Below, in pieces: positions 6,978 to 13,478 of a stretch of 14,295 nucleotides of DNA. The notes beneath the pieces were generated by a model. The model had not been told where the DNA came from. It saw only the letters and a list, made by a program, of their open reading frames with translations, and did no database searches. Position numbers and translations under genes: made by a program. The stretch spans positions 1 to 14,295 of the forward strand of contig DASSDH010000017.1 of NCBI GenBank assembly GCA_035697245.1, written 5' to 3'. The stretch comes from JACVRX01 sp035697245. GTDB lineage: Bacteria > Actinomycetota > Actinomycetes > Jiangellales > Jiangellaceae. The first letter of the stretch is position 1. Every line of letters begins with the position of its first letter.

Positions 6978-7364
6978 GTGTATCCCGACGATCTCAGGTA
7001 CACCGCTGAGCACGAGTGGGTGCGAAGCCCTGGCCAGGCCGAGGGCAGTGTCCGCATCGGTATCACCGACTACGCCCAGGAGCAGCTCGGCGACATCGTG
7101 TACGTACAGCTTCCCGACGTCGGCGAGGAGATCACTGCCGGCGCGCCGTGTGGCGAGCTCGAGTCGACCAAGAGCGTCAGCGATCTCTACGCCCCCTTGA
7201 CCGGGCAGGTCGTCGCACGCAACGACGATCTCGACAAGGCACCAGAGCAGGTCAACTCCGACCCGTACGGCAGCGGATGGATGATCGAGGTCGTGCCGGC
7301 GGATCCATCCGACCTGGATGGCCTGCTGAGCGCACGCGAGTACAGAATCCAGGTCGAAGGCTGA
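6978..7364 (+). CDS. gcvH: Glycine cleavage system H protein
   Basis: Lipoyl carrier that shuttles the methylamine group from glycine decarboxylase (P) to the T protein, and electrons via the L protein. 128 residues, the usual size. The family start YTAEHEW (8-14), IGITDYAQEQLGDIVYV (27-43) and the lipoylation site ESTKSVSDLYAP with K65 are all present, as is the late NSDPYGSGW block. GTG 6978 follows AGGAGG at 6968-6973 closely. The gene lies 13 bases after the DUF881 stop, so it is probably co-transcribed with the membrane-protein genes, as in mycobacteria. The partner P protein is encoded at the end of the block; T and L proteins are not in this window. Confidence 0.98.
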   Translation: MYPDDLRYTAEHEWVRSPGQAEGSVRIGITDYAQEQLGDIVYVQLPDVGEEITAGAPCGELESTKSVSDLYAPLTGQVVARNDDLDKAPEQVNSDPYGSGWMIEVVPADPSDLDGLLSAREYRIQVEG

Positions 7365-7377
7365 GGCAACTACACAT

Positions 7378-7406
7378 TTGACCCCTTGGGTCGGCGGCCC
7401 TAGGTT
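7378..7406 (+). promoter_or_regulatory. Candidate sigma-A promoter for the FHA/GarA-like gene
   Basis: TTGACC (7378-7383), spacer of exactly 17, TAGGTT (7401-7406). Both elements are close to actinobacterial sigma-A consensus. The predicted start near 7413 would leave a leader of about 49 bases to the ATG at 7462. It lies in the 97-base gap after gcvH, so it would uncouple the FHA and FtsR-like genes from the upstream operon. Confidence 0.65.
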
Positions 7407-7461
7407 GCCAGGAACGTCAACCCGTGACGAGCCACGACGCGTGGCGGAAGGCCGAGTGTCG

Positions 7462-7998
7462 ATGCCCTTCTGCACCCAATGCGGGTACGAGAACCCGCCC
7501 GACGCGAATTTCTGCTCCCGCTGTGGAGCTCGGATGGCGTCGGCGCCGGAGCCGGCAGGCAGCGAGTCGACGACCACGCTCGCGTTCACCCGTGATGAAG
7601 TCGAGCGCGACGAAGCGGCCCGCGAGGACGTCGGCGACCTGGGGCCAGCGGACCAGGCCGCAGTGGACGCGTTGCCGGTCGGTAGTGCCCTGCTGGTGGT
7701 GCTCAGAGGTCCCAACGCGGGAAGCCGGTTCCTGCTCGACACCGACATCGTCAGTGCCGGCCGGCACCCCGACTCCGACATCTTCCTCGACGACGTCACC
7801 GTGTCGCGACGCCATGCCCAGTTCCGCCGGTCCGACGAGGGGTTCGTCGTCGTGGACGTCGGGAGCCTCAACGGCACCTACGTCAACCGGGACCGGATCG
7901 ACGAGGTCCTGCTGACCAACGGTGACGAGGTCCAGGTCGGCAAGTATCGGCTGGTCTACTACGCCAGCCAGTACGGGTTCGGCGGCGGACCGAGGTGA
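7462..7998 (+). CDS. garA: Zinc-ribbon and FHA domain protein (GarA/OdhI family)
   Basis: 178 residues. An N-terminal zinc ribbon has CTQC (C4, C7) and CSRC (C18, C21). A Ser/Thr- and acid-rich linker contains ESTTTLAF (35-42), then a FHA domain (about 75-165) nearly identical in key blocks to GarA: GPNAGSRFLL, SAGRHPDSDIFLDD, VSRRHA and VGSLNGTYVN. G100-R101, S115, H118 and N137 fit the phosphothreonine pocket. GarA and OdhI, phosphorylated in an ETTS-type motif by Ser/Thr kinases, inhibit 2-oxoglutarate dehydrogenase and act on glutamate metabolism; that role here is inferred from homology and synteny. M. tuberculosis GarA has no zinc ribbon. ATG 7462 begins MPFCTQCG; GGAAGG lies 10 bases upstream, and GTG 7456 is a possible alternative. 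The stop overlaps the next start by four bases (GTGA). Confidence 0.93.
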   Translation: MPFCTQCGYENPPDANFCSRCGARMASAPEPAGSESTTTLAFTRDEVERDEAAREDVGDLGPADQAAVDALPVGSALLVVLRGPNAGSRFLLDTDIVSAGRHPDSDIFLDDVTVSRRHAQFRRSDEGFVVVDVGSLNGTYVNRDRIDEVLLTNGDEVQVGKYRLVYYASQYGFGGGPR

Positions 7999-8696
7999 GT
8001 TCGGCCCTGCCGGCTCGGCAGACCATCAGTATCGGAGAGGTCTTGGGCCAGCTGCGGCCCGATTTCCCCGACGTGACCATTTCCAAGATCAGATTCTTGG
8101 AGTCCGAGGGTCTGATCGAGCCGCAGCGCTCCCCGTCGGGCTATCGTCGGTTCAGCCACGACGACATCGCCCGGCTCCGCTACGTGCTGACCGTGCAACG
8201 CGACCACTACCTGCCGTTGCGGGTGATCAAACAGCAGCTCGAGCGCCTCGACGACGGAATGGAGCTTTCTTTCCGAGGCCGCCCTGGCGCACCGCACAGC
8301 CTGGCGGGTTCGGCCCGGGATGGCAACGAAGTCCGGCTGTCCCGCTCGGCGTTGCTCGAGGCTGCCGCCATCACCGAGGATCTGCTCGCCGAACTCGAGT
8401 CCTACGGGCTGGTCACGGCCCGCGGCGCCACCTTCGACGCCCGTGCCCTGCTGGTGGCCCGCACCGCGGGCGAGCTCGCCGGGTACGGCCTCGAACCCCG
8501 CCATTTGCGCACGATCCGCAGCGCCGCAGAGCGGGAAGTCGACCTGATCGAACAAGTGGTGGCGCCGTTGCTGCGGCAGCGGGGAGCCGAAGCTCGCGGC
8601 CGGGGAGAGGAAACCGCCCGGGAGATCGCACGGCTCACCACCCGGCTGCACACCGCGATCGTGGCCGCTCTGCTGCGCCGGGTACGTACGGGCTGA
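7995..8696 (+). CDS. ftsR: MerR-family transcriptional regulator (FtsR / Rv1828-like)
   Basis: 233 residues. The N-terminal MerR winged helix-turn-helix spans about 10-82 (ISIGEVLGQL, then the recognition segment TISKIRFLESEGLI and the wing SGYRRFSHDDIARLR). A long C-terminal region (about 125-230) is helical, with no metal-binding Cys cluster, so it is not a metal sensor. Synteny and domain layout match Rv1828 and Corynebacterium glutamicum FtsR, an activator of ftsZ; the target here is inferred. The protein is expected to act as a cytosolic dimer on spaced promoters. GTG 7995 overlaps the FHA-gene stop by four bases, so expression is probably coupled to that gene and driven from the promoter at 7378-7406. 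Confidence 0.9.
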   Translation: MSSALPARQTISIGEVLGQLRPDFPDVTISKIRFLESEGLIEPQRSPSGYRRFSHDDIARLRYVLTVQRDHYLPLRVIKQQLERLDDGMELSFRGRPGAPHSLAGSARDGNEVRLSRSALLEAAAITEDLLAELESYGLVTARGATFDARALLVARTAGELAGYGLEPRHLRTIRSAAEREVDLIEQVVAPLLRQRGAEARGRGEETAREIARLTTRLHTAIVAALLRRVRTG

Positions 8697-8746
8697 CGGT
8701 GAATCTGCTTGCCGCTGGGCTCACCTCCGCGGCCCGTGCTCTGGCG

Positions 8747-8752
8747 TAGTGT
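8747..8752 (+). promoter_or_regulatory. Candidate -10 for a leaderless DUF151 transcript
   Basis: TAGTGT ends six bases before the GTG at 8759. With the usual distance from -10 to +1, transcription would start at or next to the G of the start codon. No good -35 lies 16-18 bases upstream. Leaderless messages are common in actinobacteria. Confidence 0.4.
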
Positions 8753-8758
8753 TGAAGG

Positions 8759-9235
8759 GTGCGCGAGCTCGACGTGGTGGGAGTGCGGGTCGAGATGCCG
8801 TCGAACCAGCCGATCGTCCTCCTGCGCGAGGTCGGCGGAGAGCGCTACCTGCCGATCTGGATCGGTGCGGTCGAGGCGACCGCCATCGCCTTCGCGCAGC
8901 AGGGCGTCACTCCCGAGCGACCGATGACCCACGACCTGTTCAAGGACGTTCTCGACGCCATCGGCGCCACGTTGGAGCAGGTGCGAATCACCGAGATGCG
9001 CAACAGCACCTATTACGCCGAACTGGTGTTCACCGGAGGGATTCGAGTCAGCTCCCGCCCGTCCGATTCCATCGCCCTCGCGCTACGCACGGGAACGCGC
9101 ATCTTCGCCGCCGAGCCGCTCCTGGACGAGGTGGGGATCGTCATCGCCGACAGCTCCGACGAGGAGCAGGAGGACGAGGTCGAGAAGTTCCGCGAGTTCC
9201 TCGACCAGGTGACGCCCGAGGACTTCGGCGGTTAG
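8759..9235 (+). CDS. Bifunctional nuclease family protein (DUF151, Rv1829-like)
   Basis: 158 residues. Residues about 1-135 form the BFN/DUF151 domain: ELDVVGVRVEMPSNQPIVLL at the start, LPIWIGAVEATAIAFAQQG (about 32-50), RPMTHDLFKDVL and the conserved SSRPSDSIALALRTG near 98-112. An acidic tail (about 138-152) follows. DUF151 proteins have been given DNase/RNase activity in plants and a homologue fold in Thermotoga, but the activity of actinobacterial members is unproven. GTG 8759 is chosen because MRELDVVGV matches family starts. GAAGG directly abuts the codon, too close for a normal Shine-Dalgarno, and a -10-like TAGTGT lies at 8747-8752. The gene sits between the two MerR regulators exactly as in mycobacteria, 62 bases after the first. 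Confidence 0.93.
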   Translation: MRELDVVGVRVEMPSNQPIVLLREVGGERYLPIWIGAVEATAIAFAQQGVTPERPMTHDLFKDVLDAIGATLEQVRITEMRNSTYYAELVFTGGIRVSSRPSDSIALALRTGTRIFAAEPLLDEVGIVIADSSDEEQEDEVEKFREFLDQVTPEDFGG

Positions 9236-9299
9236 GTGCGTGGTGCGCGGACCGGTCAACACTCACTCTCGAGTCGAGGTCGAGGGCCCGCGTGTTGCG

Positions 9300-9328
9300 T
9301 TGACCCGGCTCCCTCCCGCGCCTAGCGT
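9300..9328 (+). promoter_or_regulatory. Candidate sigma-A promoter for the second MerR gene
   Basis: TTGACC (9300-9305), spacer of exactly 17, TAGCGT (9323-9328). The predicted start near 9335 gives a leader of about 27 bases ending in GGAGGGG and the GTG at 9362. The -35 overlaps the right arm of a 7-bp inverted repeat (GGTCAAC at 9254-9260, GTTGACC at 9299-9305). Confidence 0.65.
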
Positions 9329-9361
9329 CGCGGGTGTCCAGACGAAGACGGAGGGGTCGGC

Positions 9362-9967
9362 GTGAGCAGAGACACCACCGGCGGCACGGGCCCGGTCGAA
9401 GCGCCACCGGCCGAGGCCGTCGCCGAAGCCGGCCGGCAAGGTCTGCTCTTCGAGGGCATGGTCGGGCCGATTCCCGACGACGTCGGCTATCGCGGGCCGA
9501 CGGCATGTGCGGCCGCTGGCATCACCTATCGCCAGCTCGATTACTGGGCCCGTACGGGCCTGGTGGAGCCCACTGTCCGGCCAGCATCGGGCTCGGGCAG
9601 TCAGCGGCTCTACTCGTTCCGCGACATCCTGGTGTTGAAGATCGTCAAACGGCTGCTCGACACCGGTGTGTCCTTACAGCAGATTCGCCAGGCGGTTCAG
9701 TACCTGCGCGAGCGTGGGGTCGAGGACTTGGCTGGGATCACCTTGATGAGTGACGGAGCCAGCGTCTACGAATGCACGTCGGCCGACGAAGTCGTCGATC
9801 TCGTCCAGGGCGGCCAAGGCGTCTTCGGCATCGCCGTCGGCCGGGTGTGGCGCGAGGTCGAGGCCACCCTGGTCGAGATGCCGGGCGAGCGCCCCGGCGA
9901 GGAACCGGGTGAACACCCCGGCGACGAGCTTGCGGCCCGCCGCCGCACGCGAGTCGTCGGCGGCTGA
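9362..9967 (+). CDS. resR: MerR-family transcriptional regulator (ResR / Rv1830-like)
   Basis: 201 residues. A disordered Ala/Glu-rich start (1-25) is followed by the conserved leader GLLFEGMVGPIPDDVGYRGP (27-46), a MerR DNA-binding domain (about 43-112, TACAAAGITYRQLDYWARTG and QRLYSFRDILVLKIVKRLLD), and a short effector region. No Cys cluster is seen. Synteny and the GLLF...VGYRGP block match Rv1830, reported as resR, whose variants alter post-antibiotic recovery in M. tuberculosis; regulon here is unknown. The C-terminus carries four 12-base units (9881-9928) encoding PGER-PGEE-PGEH-PGDE, an odd low-complexity extension. GTG 9362 has GGAGGGG (9350-9356) five bases upstream and its own promoter at 9300-9328. 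Confidence 0.9.
   Translation: MSRDTTGGTGPVEAPPAEAVAEAGRQGLLFEGMVGPIPDDVGYRGPTACAAAGITYRQLDYWARTGLVEPTVRPASGSGSQRLYSFRDILVLKIVKRLLDTGVSLQQIRQAVQYLRERGVEDLAGITLMSDGASVYECTSADEVVDLVQGGQGVFGIAVGRVWREVEATLVEMPGERPGEEPGEHPGDELAARRRTRVVGG
9881..9928 (+). repeat. Four imperfect 12-base tandem repeats in the MerR gene
   Basis: Units start at 9881, 9893, 9905 and 9917 and encode residues 174-189 as four PGEx tetrapeptides (the last is PGDE). The units differ mainly at third positions and in the fourth residue, which suggests older duplications kept in frame. Confidence 0.85.
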
Positions 9968-10000
9968 ACGCAGCCCGCCGGCGCGGCTGCCGACCCGAGG

Positions 10001-10006
10001 TAGGGT
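10001..10006 (+). promoter_or_regulatory. Weak candidate -10 upstream of gcvP
   Basis: TAGGGT fits TAnnnT and lies in the 118-base gap between the MerR gene and gcvP, giving a leader of roughly 73 bases. No -35 match is seen at 16-18 bases upstream, so this is weak. I see no glycine riboswitch-like motif in the gap. Confidence 0.2.
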
Positions 10007-10085
10007 TGAGGGAGCCGCCGGCCCCCCGGATTGGGCGGATTGTTCGCGCGGCTGCGAGCCAGTGCGTGCCGTCGAGGAGCCTTGA

Positions 10086-12947
10086 ATGCCCGACTCGTCC
10101 CCGCTGAGTGACGTCAGCACTGCCGCGCCGTTCGTCGGCCGGCACGTCGGACCCCGTGACGACGAGATCGCACACATGCTGGAGGTCGTTGAGCAGCCGT
10201 CGCTGGAGGCCTTGGTCGACGCTGCCGTGCCGGCCGGGATCCGATCTGCCGGGGAGCTCGACCTGCCCGCAGCCGCCACCGAGCTGGCGGCACTCGACGA
10301 GTTGCGGGCGCTGGCCCGCCGCAACCAGCGGCAGGTGCAGATGATCGGGCTCGGCTACTACGACACGATCACGCCACCCGTGGTCGTGCGGCGGGTGCTG
10401 GAGAGCCCCGCCTGGTACACCGCGTACACGCCGTACCAGGCCGAGATCTCGCAGGGGCGGCTCGAGGCGCTGCTCAACTTCCAGACCATGGTGGCCGACC
10501 TGACCGGACTCGTCACCGCCAACGCCAGCCTGCTCGACGAGGCGACGGCTGCCGCGGAGGCGATGACGTTGATGCGACGGTCAACCCCGGGTGTGCCGAA
10601 CCGCGTGGTGGTCGACGCCGACTGCCTGCCGCAGACAATCGCCGTCGTCCAGACCCGGGCGGAGCCGCTGGGCATCACAGTCGAGGTAGCGGATCTGTCG
10701 GCCGGGCTGCCCGGCGGGGAGCTGTTCGGCGTCCTCGTGCAGTATCCCGGCGCGTCTGGCCGTGTTCTCGACCTACGGCCGGTCATCGATGCCGCCCACG
10801 CCCGCGGCGCCCTTGTTGCCGTGGCCGCTGACCTGCTGGCCCTCACGCTGCTCGAGTCTCCCGGCAAGCAGGGCGCCGATGTGGCGGTCGGATCCTCCCA
10901 GCGATTCGGCGTGCCCCTCGGATACGGCGGACCGCATGCCGGCTTCATCGCGGTGCGGGCCGGCCTCGAGCGCGGTCTGCCAGGTCGGCTCGTCGGGGTG
11001 TCCGTCGATGCGGACGGCGCGCCCGCGTACCGCCTGGCGCTGCAAACCCGGGAACAGCACATCCGCCGTGAGCGTGCGACCTCGAACATCTGCACGGCGC
11101 AGGTCCTGCTGGCCGTGGTCGCGTCCATGTACGCGGTCTGGCACGGCCCGGAAGGGCTGCGCGAGATCGCGTCCCGAGTGCACCGGCACGCAGTCAGCCT
11201 CGCTGCGGGGCTGCGCGGGAGCGGCGTCGAAGTCGTCCACGGTTCGTACTTCGACACTGTCCTCGCGCGGCTGCCCGGCCGGGCCGAGGCCGTGGTCGCT
11301 GCCGCCGCCGAGCTGGGCGTCAATCTCGGTCTGGCCGATGCGGATCACGTGCGGATCGCATGTGACGAGGTGACGACGACGACGCATGTCGAGCTGGTCT
11401 GGAAGGCCTTCGGGGCAGCGGGCGCGGAGCACGTCACGGAGATGGACGCTCTTCCGGCGACCGTGCGCCGAACCACGCCTTTCCTGACTCATCCGGTGTT
11501 CGCGACCCACCGCTCGGAGACGTCGATGCTGCGGTACCTGCGTCGGCTCGGGGACAAGGACTATGCGCTGGATCGCGGGATGATCCCGCTCGGTTCGTGC
11601 ACGATGAAGCTGAACGCCGCCACCGAGATGGAGCCCATCACCTGGCCCGGATTCGCCGGCATCCATCCATTTGCACCGGTGGAGCAGGCGCAGGGATACC
11701 TCGACCTGATCCGGCAGCTCGAGCGTTGGCTGGCGACGATCACGGGCTACGACGCCGTCTCGCTGCAGCCGAACGCCGGCTCCCAGGGTGAGCTCGCCGG
11801 ACTACTGGCCATCCGGGCCTACCACCGCTCTCGCGGTGATGACCAGCGCAAGGTCTGCCTGATCCCGTCGAGTGCACACGGCACGAACGCAGCGTCGGCC
11901 GTCATGGCGGGCATGCAGGTCGTCGTGGTCGGCGCGGGGGAGGACGGGACCGTCGACCTCGACGATCTTCGCGCCAAGCTGGCTACCCACCAGGACCGGG
12001 TCGCCGCGATCATGGTGACATACCCCTCCACTCACGGAGTGTACGAAGAGGGAATCACCCAGATCTGCCGGCTGGTCCACGACGCCGGCGGTCAGGTCTA
12101 CGTCGACGGCGCCAATCTGAATGCGCTGGTCGGGCTGGCCAAACCCGGCGAGTTCGGCGCCGACGTCAGCCATCTGAACCTGCACAAGACGTTTTGCATC
12201 CCGCACGGCGGCGGCGGGCCCGGCGTCGGGCCGGTGGCGGCGCGGTCCCACCTGGCGCCGTTCCTGCCGAACCATCCGCTACTCCCGGAGGCCGGACCCG
12301 CCACCGGAGTCGGGCCGGTTTCGGCGGCTCCGTTCGGCTCGGCGGGGGTGCTGCCCATCTCGTGGGCGTACGTGCGGATGATGGGCCCGGACGGGCTACG
12401 TCTCGCGACCCAGGTCGCGGTGCTGGCCGCCAACTACGTCGCAGCCCGGCTGCGGGACCATTACCCGGTGCTCTATACCGGCCAGCACGGCCTGGTTGCG
12501 CACGAGTGCATCATCGATGTGCGGCCGTTGACAAAGGCGACCGGCGTGACCGTCGACGACGTCGCCAAGAGGTTGATCGACTACGGCTTCCACGCGCCGA
12601 CCATGTCGTTCCCGGTAGCCGGCACGCTGATGATAGAACCTACGGAATCAGAAGACATGGCGGAACTGGACAGATTCTGCGATGCGCTGATCTCCATCCG
12701 GGCCGAGATCGACAGGGTTGCGGCGGGGCAATGGCCGCGCGAGGACAACCCGCTGCGCAACGCCCCGCATCCGGCAACGACACTGGTCGGTGACTGGACT
12801 CATCCTTACGAGCGCTCGACAGCTGTGTTTCCCACCGCCGCCACCCGTGCGGACAAGTACTGGCCGCCGGTCCGCCGGGTCGACAGTGCCTACGGCGACC
12901 GGCATCTTGTGTGCTCCTGCCCGCCGCCGGAGGCCTTCGAGTCCTGA
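10086..12947 (+). CDS. gcvP: Glycine dehydrogenase (aminomethyl-transferring), P protein
   Basis: PLP enzyme of the glycine cleavage system. It decarboxylates glycine and passes the aminomethyl group to lipoyl-GcvH. The 953-residue chain is the fused (alpha plus beta) form, full length for the family (M. tuberculosis GcvB is about 940). The N-terminal half starts FVGRHVGPRDDEI and has LGYYDTITPPVV, YTPYQAEISQGRLE and YGGPHAGF. The C-terminal half has GMIPLGSCTMKLNA (about 498-511), SAHGTNAASA, GANLNALVGLAKPGEFGAD and the PLP-lysine motif NLHKTFCIPHGGGGPG, with K701 as the Schiff-base lysine. ATG 10086 has AGGAG (10075-10079) six bases upstream. gcvH lies 2.7 kb upstream in the same block; gcvT is not present in this window, as also in mycobacteria where it maps elsewhere. 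Confidence 0.98.
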   Translation: MPDSSPLSDVSTAAPFVGRHVGPRDDEIAHMLEVVEQPSLEALVDAAVPAGIRSAGELDLPAAATELAALDELRALARRNQRQVQMIGLGYYDTITPPVVVRRVLESPAWYTAYTPYQAEISQGRLEALLNFQTMVADLTGLVTANASLLDEATAAAEAMTLMRRSTPGVPNRVVVDADCLPQTIAVVQTRAEPLGITVEVADLSAGLPGGELFGVLVQYPGASGRVLDLRPVIDAAHARGALVAVAADLLALTLLESPGKQGADVAVGSSQRFGVPLGYGGPHAGFIAVRAGLERGLPGRLVGVSVDADGAPAYRLALQTREQHIRRERATSNICTAQVLLAVVASMYAVWHGPEGLREIASRVHRHAVSLAAGLRGSGVEVVHGSYFDTVLARLPGRAEAVVAAAAELGVNLGLADADHVRIACDEVTTTTHVELVWKAFGAAGAEHVTEMDALPATVRRTTPFLTHPVFATHRSETSMLRYLRRLGDKDYALDRGMIPLGSCTMKLNAATEMEPITWPGFAGIHPFAPVEQAQGYLDLIRQLERWLATITGYDAVSLQPNAGSQGELAGLLAIRAYHRSRGDDQRKVCLIPSSAHGTNAASAVMAGMQVVVVGAGEDGTVDLDDLRAKLATHQDRVAAIMVTYPSTHGVYEEGITQICRLVHDAGGQVYVDGANLNALVGLAKPGEFGADVSHLNLHKTFCIPHGGGGPGVGPVAARSHLAPFLPNHPLLPEAGPATGVGPVSAAPFGSAGVLPISWAYVRMMGPDGLRLATQVAVLAANYVAARLRDHYPVLYTGQHGLVAHECIIDVRPLTKATGVTVDDVAKRLIDYGFHAPTMSFPVAGTLMIEPTESEDMAELDRFCDALISIRAEIDRVAAGQWPREDNPLRNAPHPATTLVGDWTHPYERSTAVFPTAATRADKYWPPVRRVDSAYGDRHLVCSCPPPEAFES

Positions 12948-13039
12948 GGGATCTCGAACACAATTGCGGCGGTCCGACCGTCGAACCTGACTTCAGATGG
13001 TGGTCGGATGACATAAGCGCAGGCTTACAGTGCTCCGAC

Positions 13040-13075
13040 ACGGTGCTCATGTTGAAAACGGTGCTCATGTTGAAA
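13040..13075 (+). repeat. Exact 18-bp tandem duplication
   Basis: ACGGTGCTCATGTTGAAA occurs at 13040-13057 and again at 13058-13075 with no mismatch or gap. 18 is a multiple of three, so any short reading frame through it stays open. The identity of the copies suggests a recent duplication or a maintained binding site. Confidence 0.92.
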
Positions 13076-13089
13076 TCGGAAAGCCGTAT

Positions 13090-13130
13090 CTCTGACCTGC
13101 GCAGATGCGCCTAGAGGCGCTCTGACCTGC
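13090..13130 (+). repeat. Spaced 11-bp direct repeat flanking a small hairpin
   Basis: CTCTGACCTGC is found at 13090-13100 and 13120-13130, a period of 30 bases. Between them lies GCGCCT-AG-AGGCGC (13107-13120), a near-perfect palindrome. The arrangement could be a pair of protein-binding sites or a degraded element end; nothing else supports either reading. Confidence 0.6.
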
Positions 13131-13285
13131 ACCTTTATGCGTTGGTAGCCGTTGGCTGCCGATGGGGGTTTGCGGACATCTTGCGGATTCTCTGCGGACC
13201 GACCCAGATCAACAAAGCGGCCCCGACAGGTGCGTCAACACCTGCCGAGGCCTCGACCGATCACCTGTCTTGGACGGGATCGACG

Positions 13286-13474
13286 GTGACCACCAACCTA
13301 CCTACAGAGCCCAGCCGCCATGGCTGGGCAGATCTGCTCCGCCTCGTCGGCGCTGTGCGCCAGCCGGCGTTCGACCGCACCCTGCCAGCGTCGGAGGCGC
13401 CGGGCAGGATCAGGGATGCATTCCGCAACTACGACCAGCAGGGCGGCCTCAGTGAGCGGCTGGCGACTCTCTAA
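13286..13474 (+). CDS. Hypothetical small protein (62 codons), doubtful
   Basis: A GTG at 13286 opens a frame ending at TAA 13472-13474, 22 bases before a strong terminator. That terminator position is the main support for expression. The peptide (about 62 residues; HGWADLLRLVGAVRQPAF, then IRDAFRNYDQQGGL) has a plausible soluble, helix-forming composition, unlike the Arg/Pro-rich shadow frames, but I recognise no family. The frame is open further upstream to a TTG at 13142, so a longer product is possible. The Shine-Dalgarno is weak (GGGA about nine bases upstream). An 8-bp perfect hairpin (13309-13329) sits inside it. It could be a real small gene, a remnant of a longer gene, or chance. Confidence 0.28.
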   Translation: MTTNLPTEPSRHGWADLLRLVGAVRQPAFDRTLPASEAPGRIRDAFRNYDQQGGLSERLATL

Positions 13475-13478
13475 CGCG

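Larger units (their letters stand above)
12948..13285. other. Intergenic, repeat-bearing region after gcvP
   Basis: About 340 bases without a convincing gene. It holds a 7-bp inverted repeat (TCCGACC 12973-12979, GGTCGGA 13002-13008), a small palindrome TAAGC-GCAG-GCTTA (13014-13027), an exact 18-bp tandem duplication (13040-13075), and a spaced direct repeat with a hairpin between copies (13090-13130). No T-rich intrinsic terminator for gcvP is evident. Very short open frames (about 21-22 codons) run through the tandem repeat but have no family resemblance. Confidence 0.5.

Noticed and set aside
9968..10085. Glycine riboswitch upstream of gcvP
   Set aside because: I looked for the conserved glycine-aptamer core and paired stems in the 118-base gap and found none convincing. 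A covariance-model scan would settle it.
10358..11666. Two long minus-strand frames opposite gcvP
   Set aside because: gcvP is a complete 953-residue gene here with its motifs intact. The antisense products have no domain logic.
13030..13113. Two micro-ORFs of 21-22 codons through the 18-bp repeat
   Set aside because: No ribosome-binding site, and openness is explained by the repeat length being a multiple of three.
13040..13130. CRISPR-like or insertion-sequence end
   Set aside because: The 18-bp copies are directly adjacent with no spacer, there are only two, and no transposase, terminal inverted repeats or cas genes are nearby.
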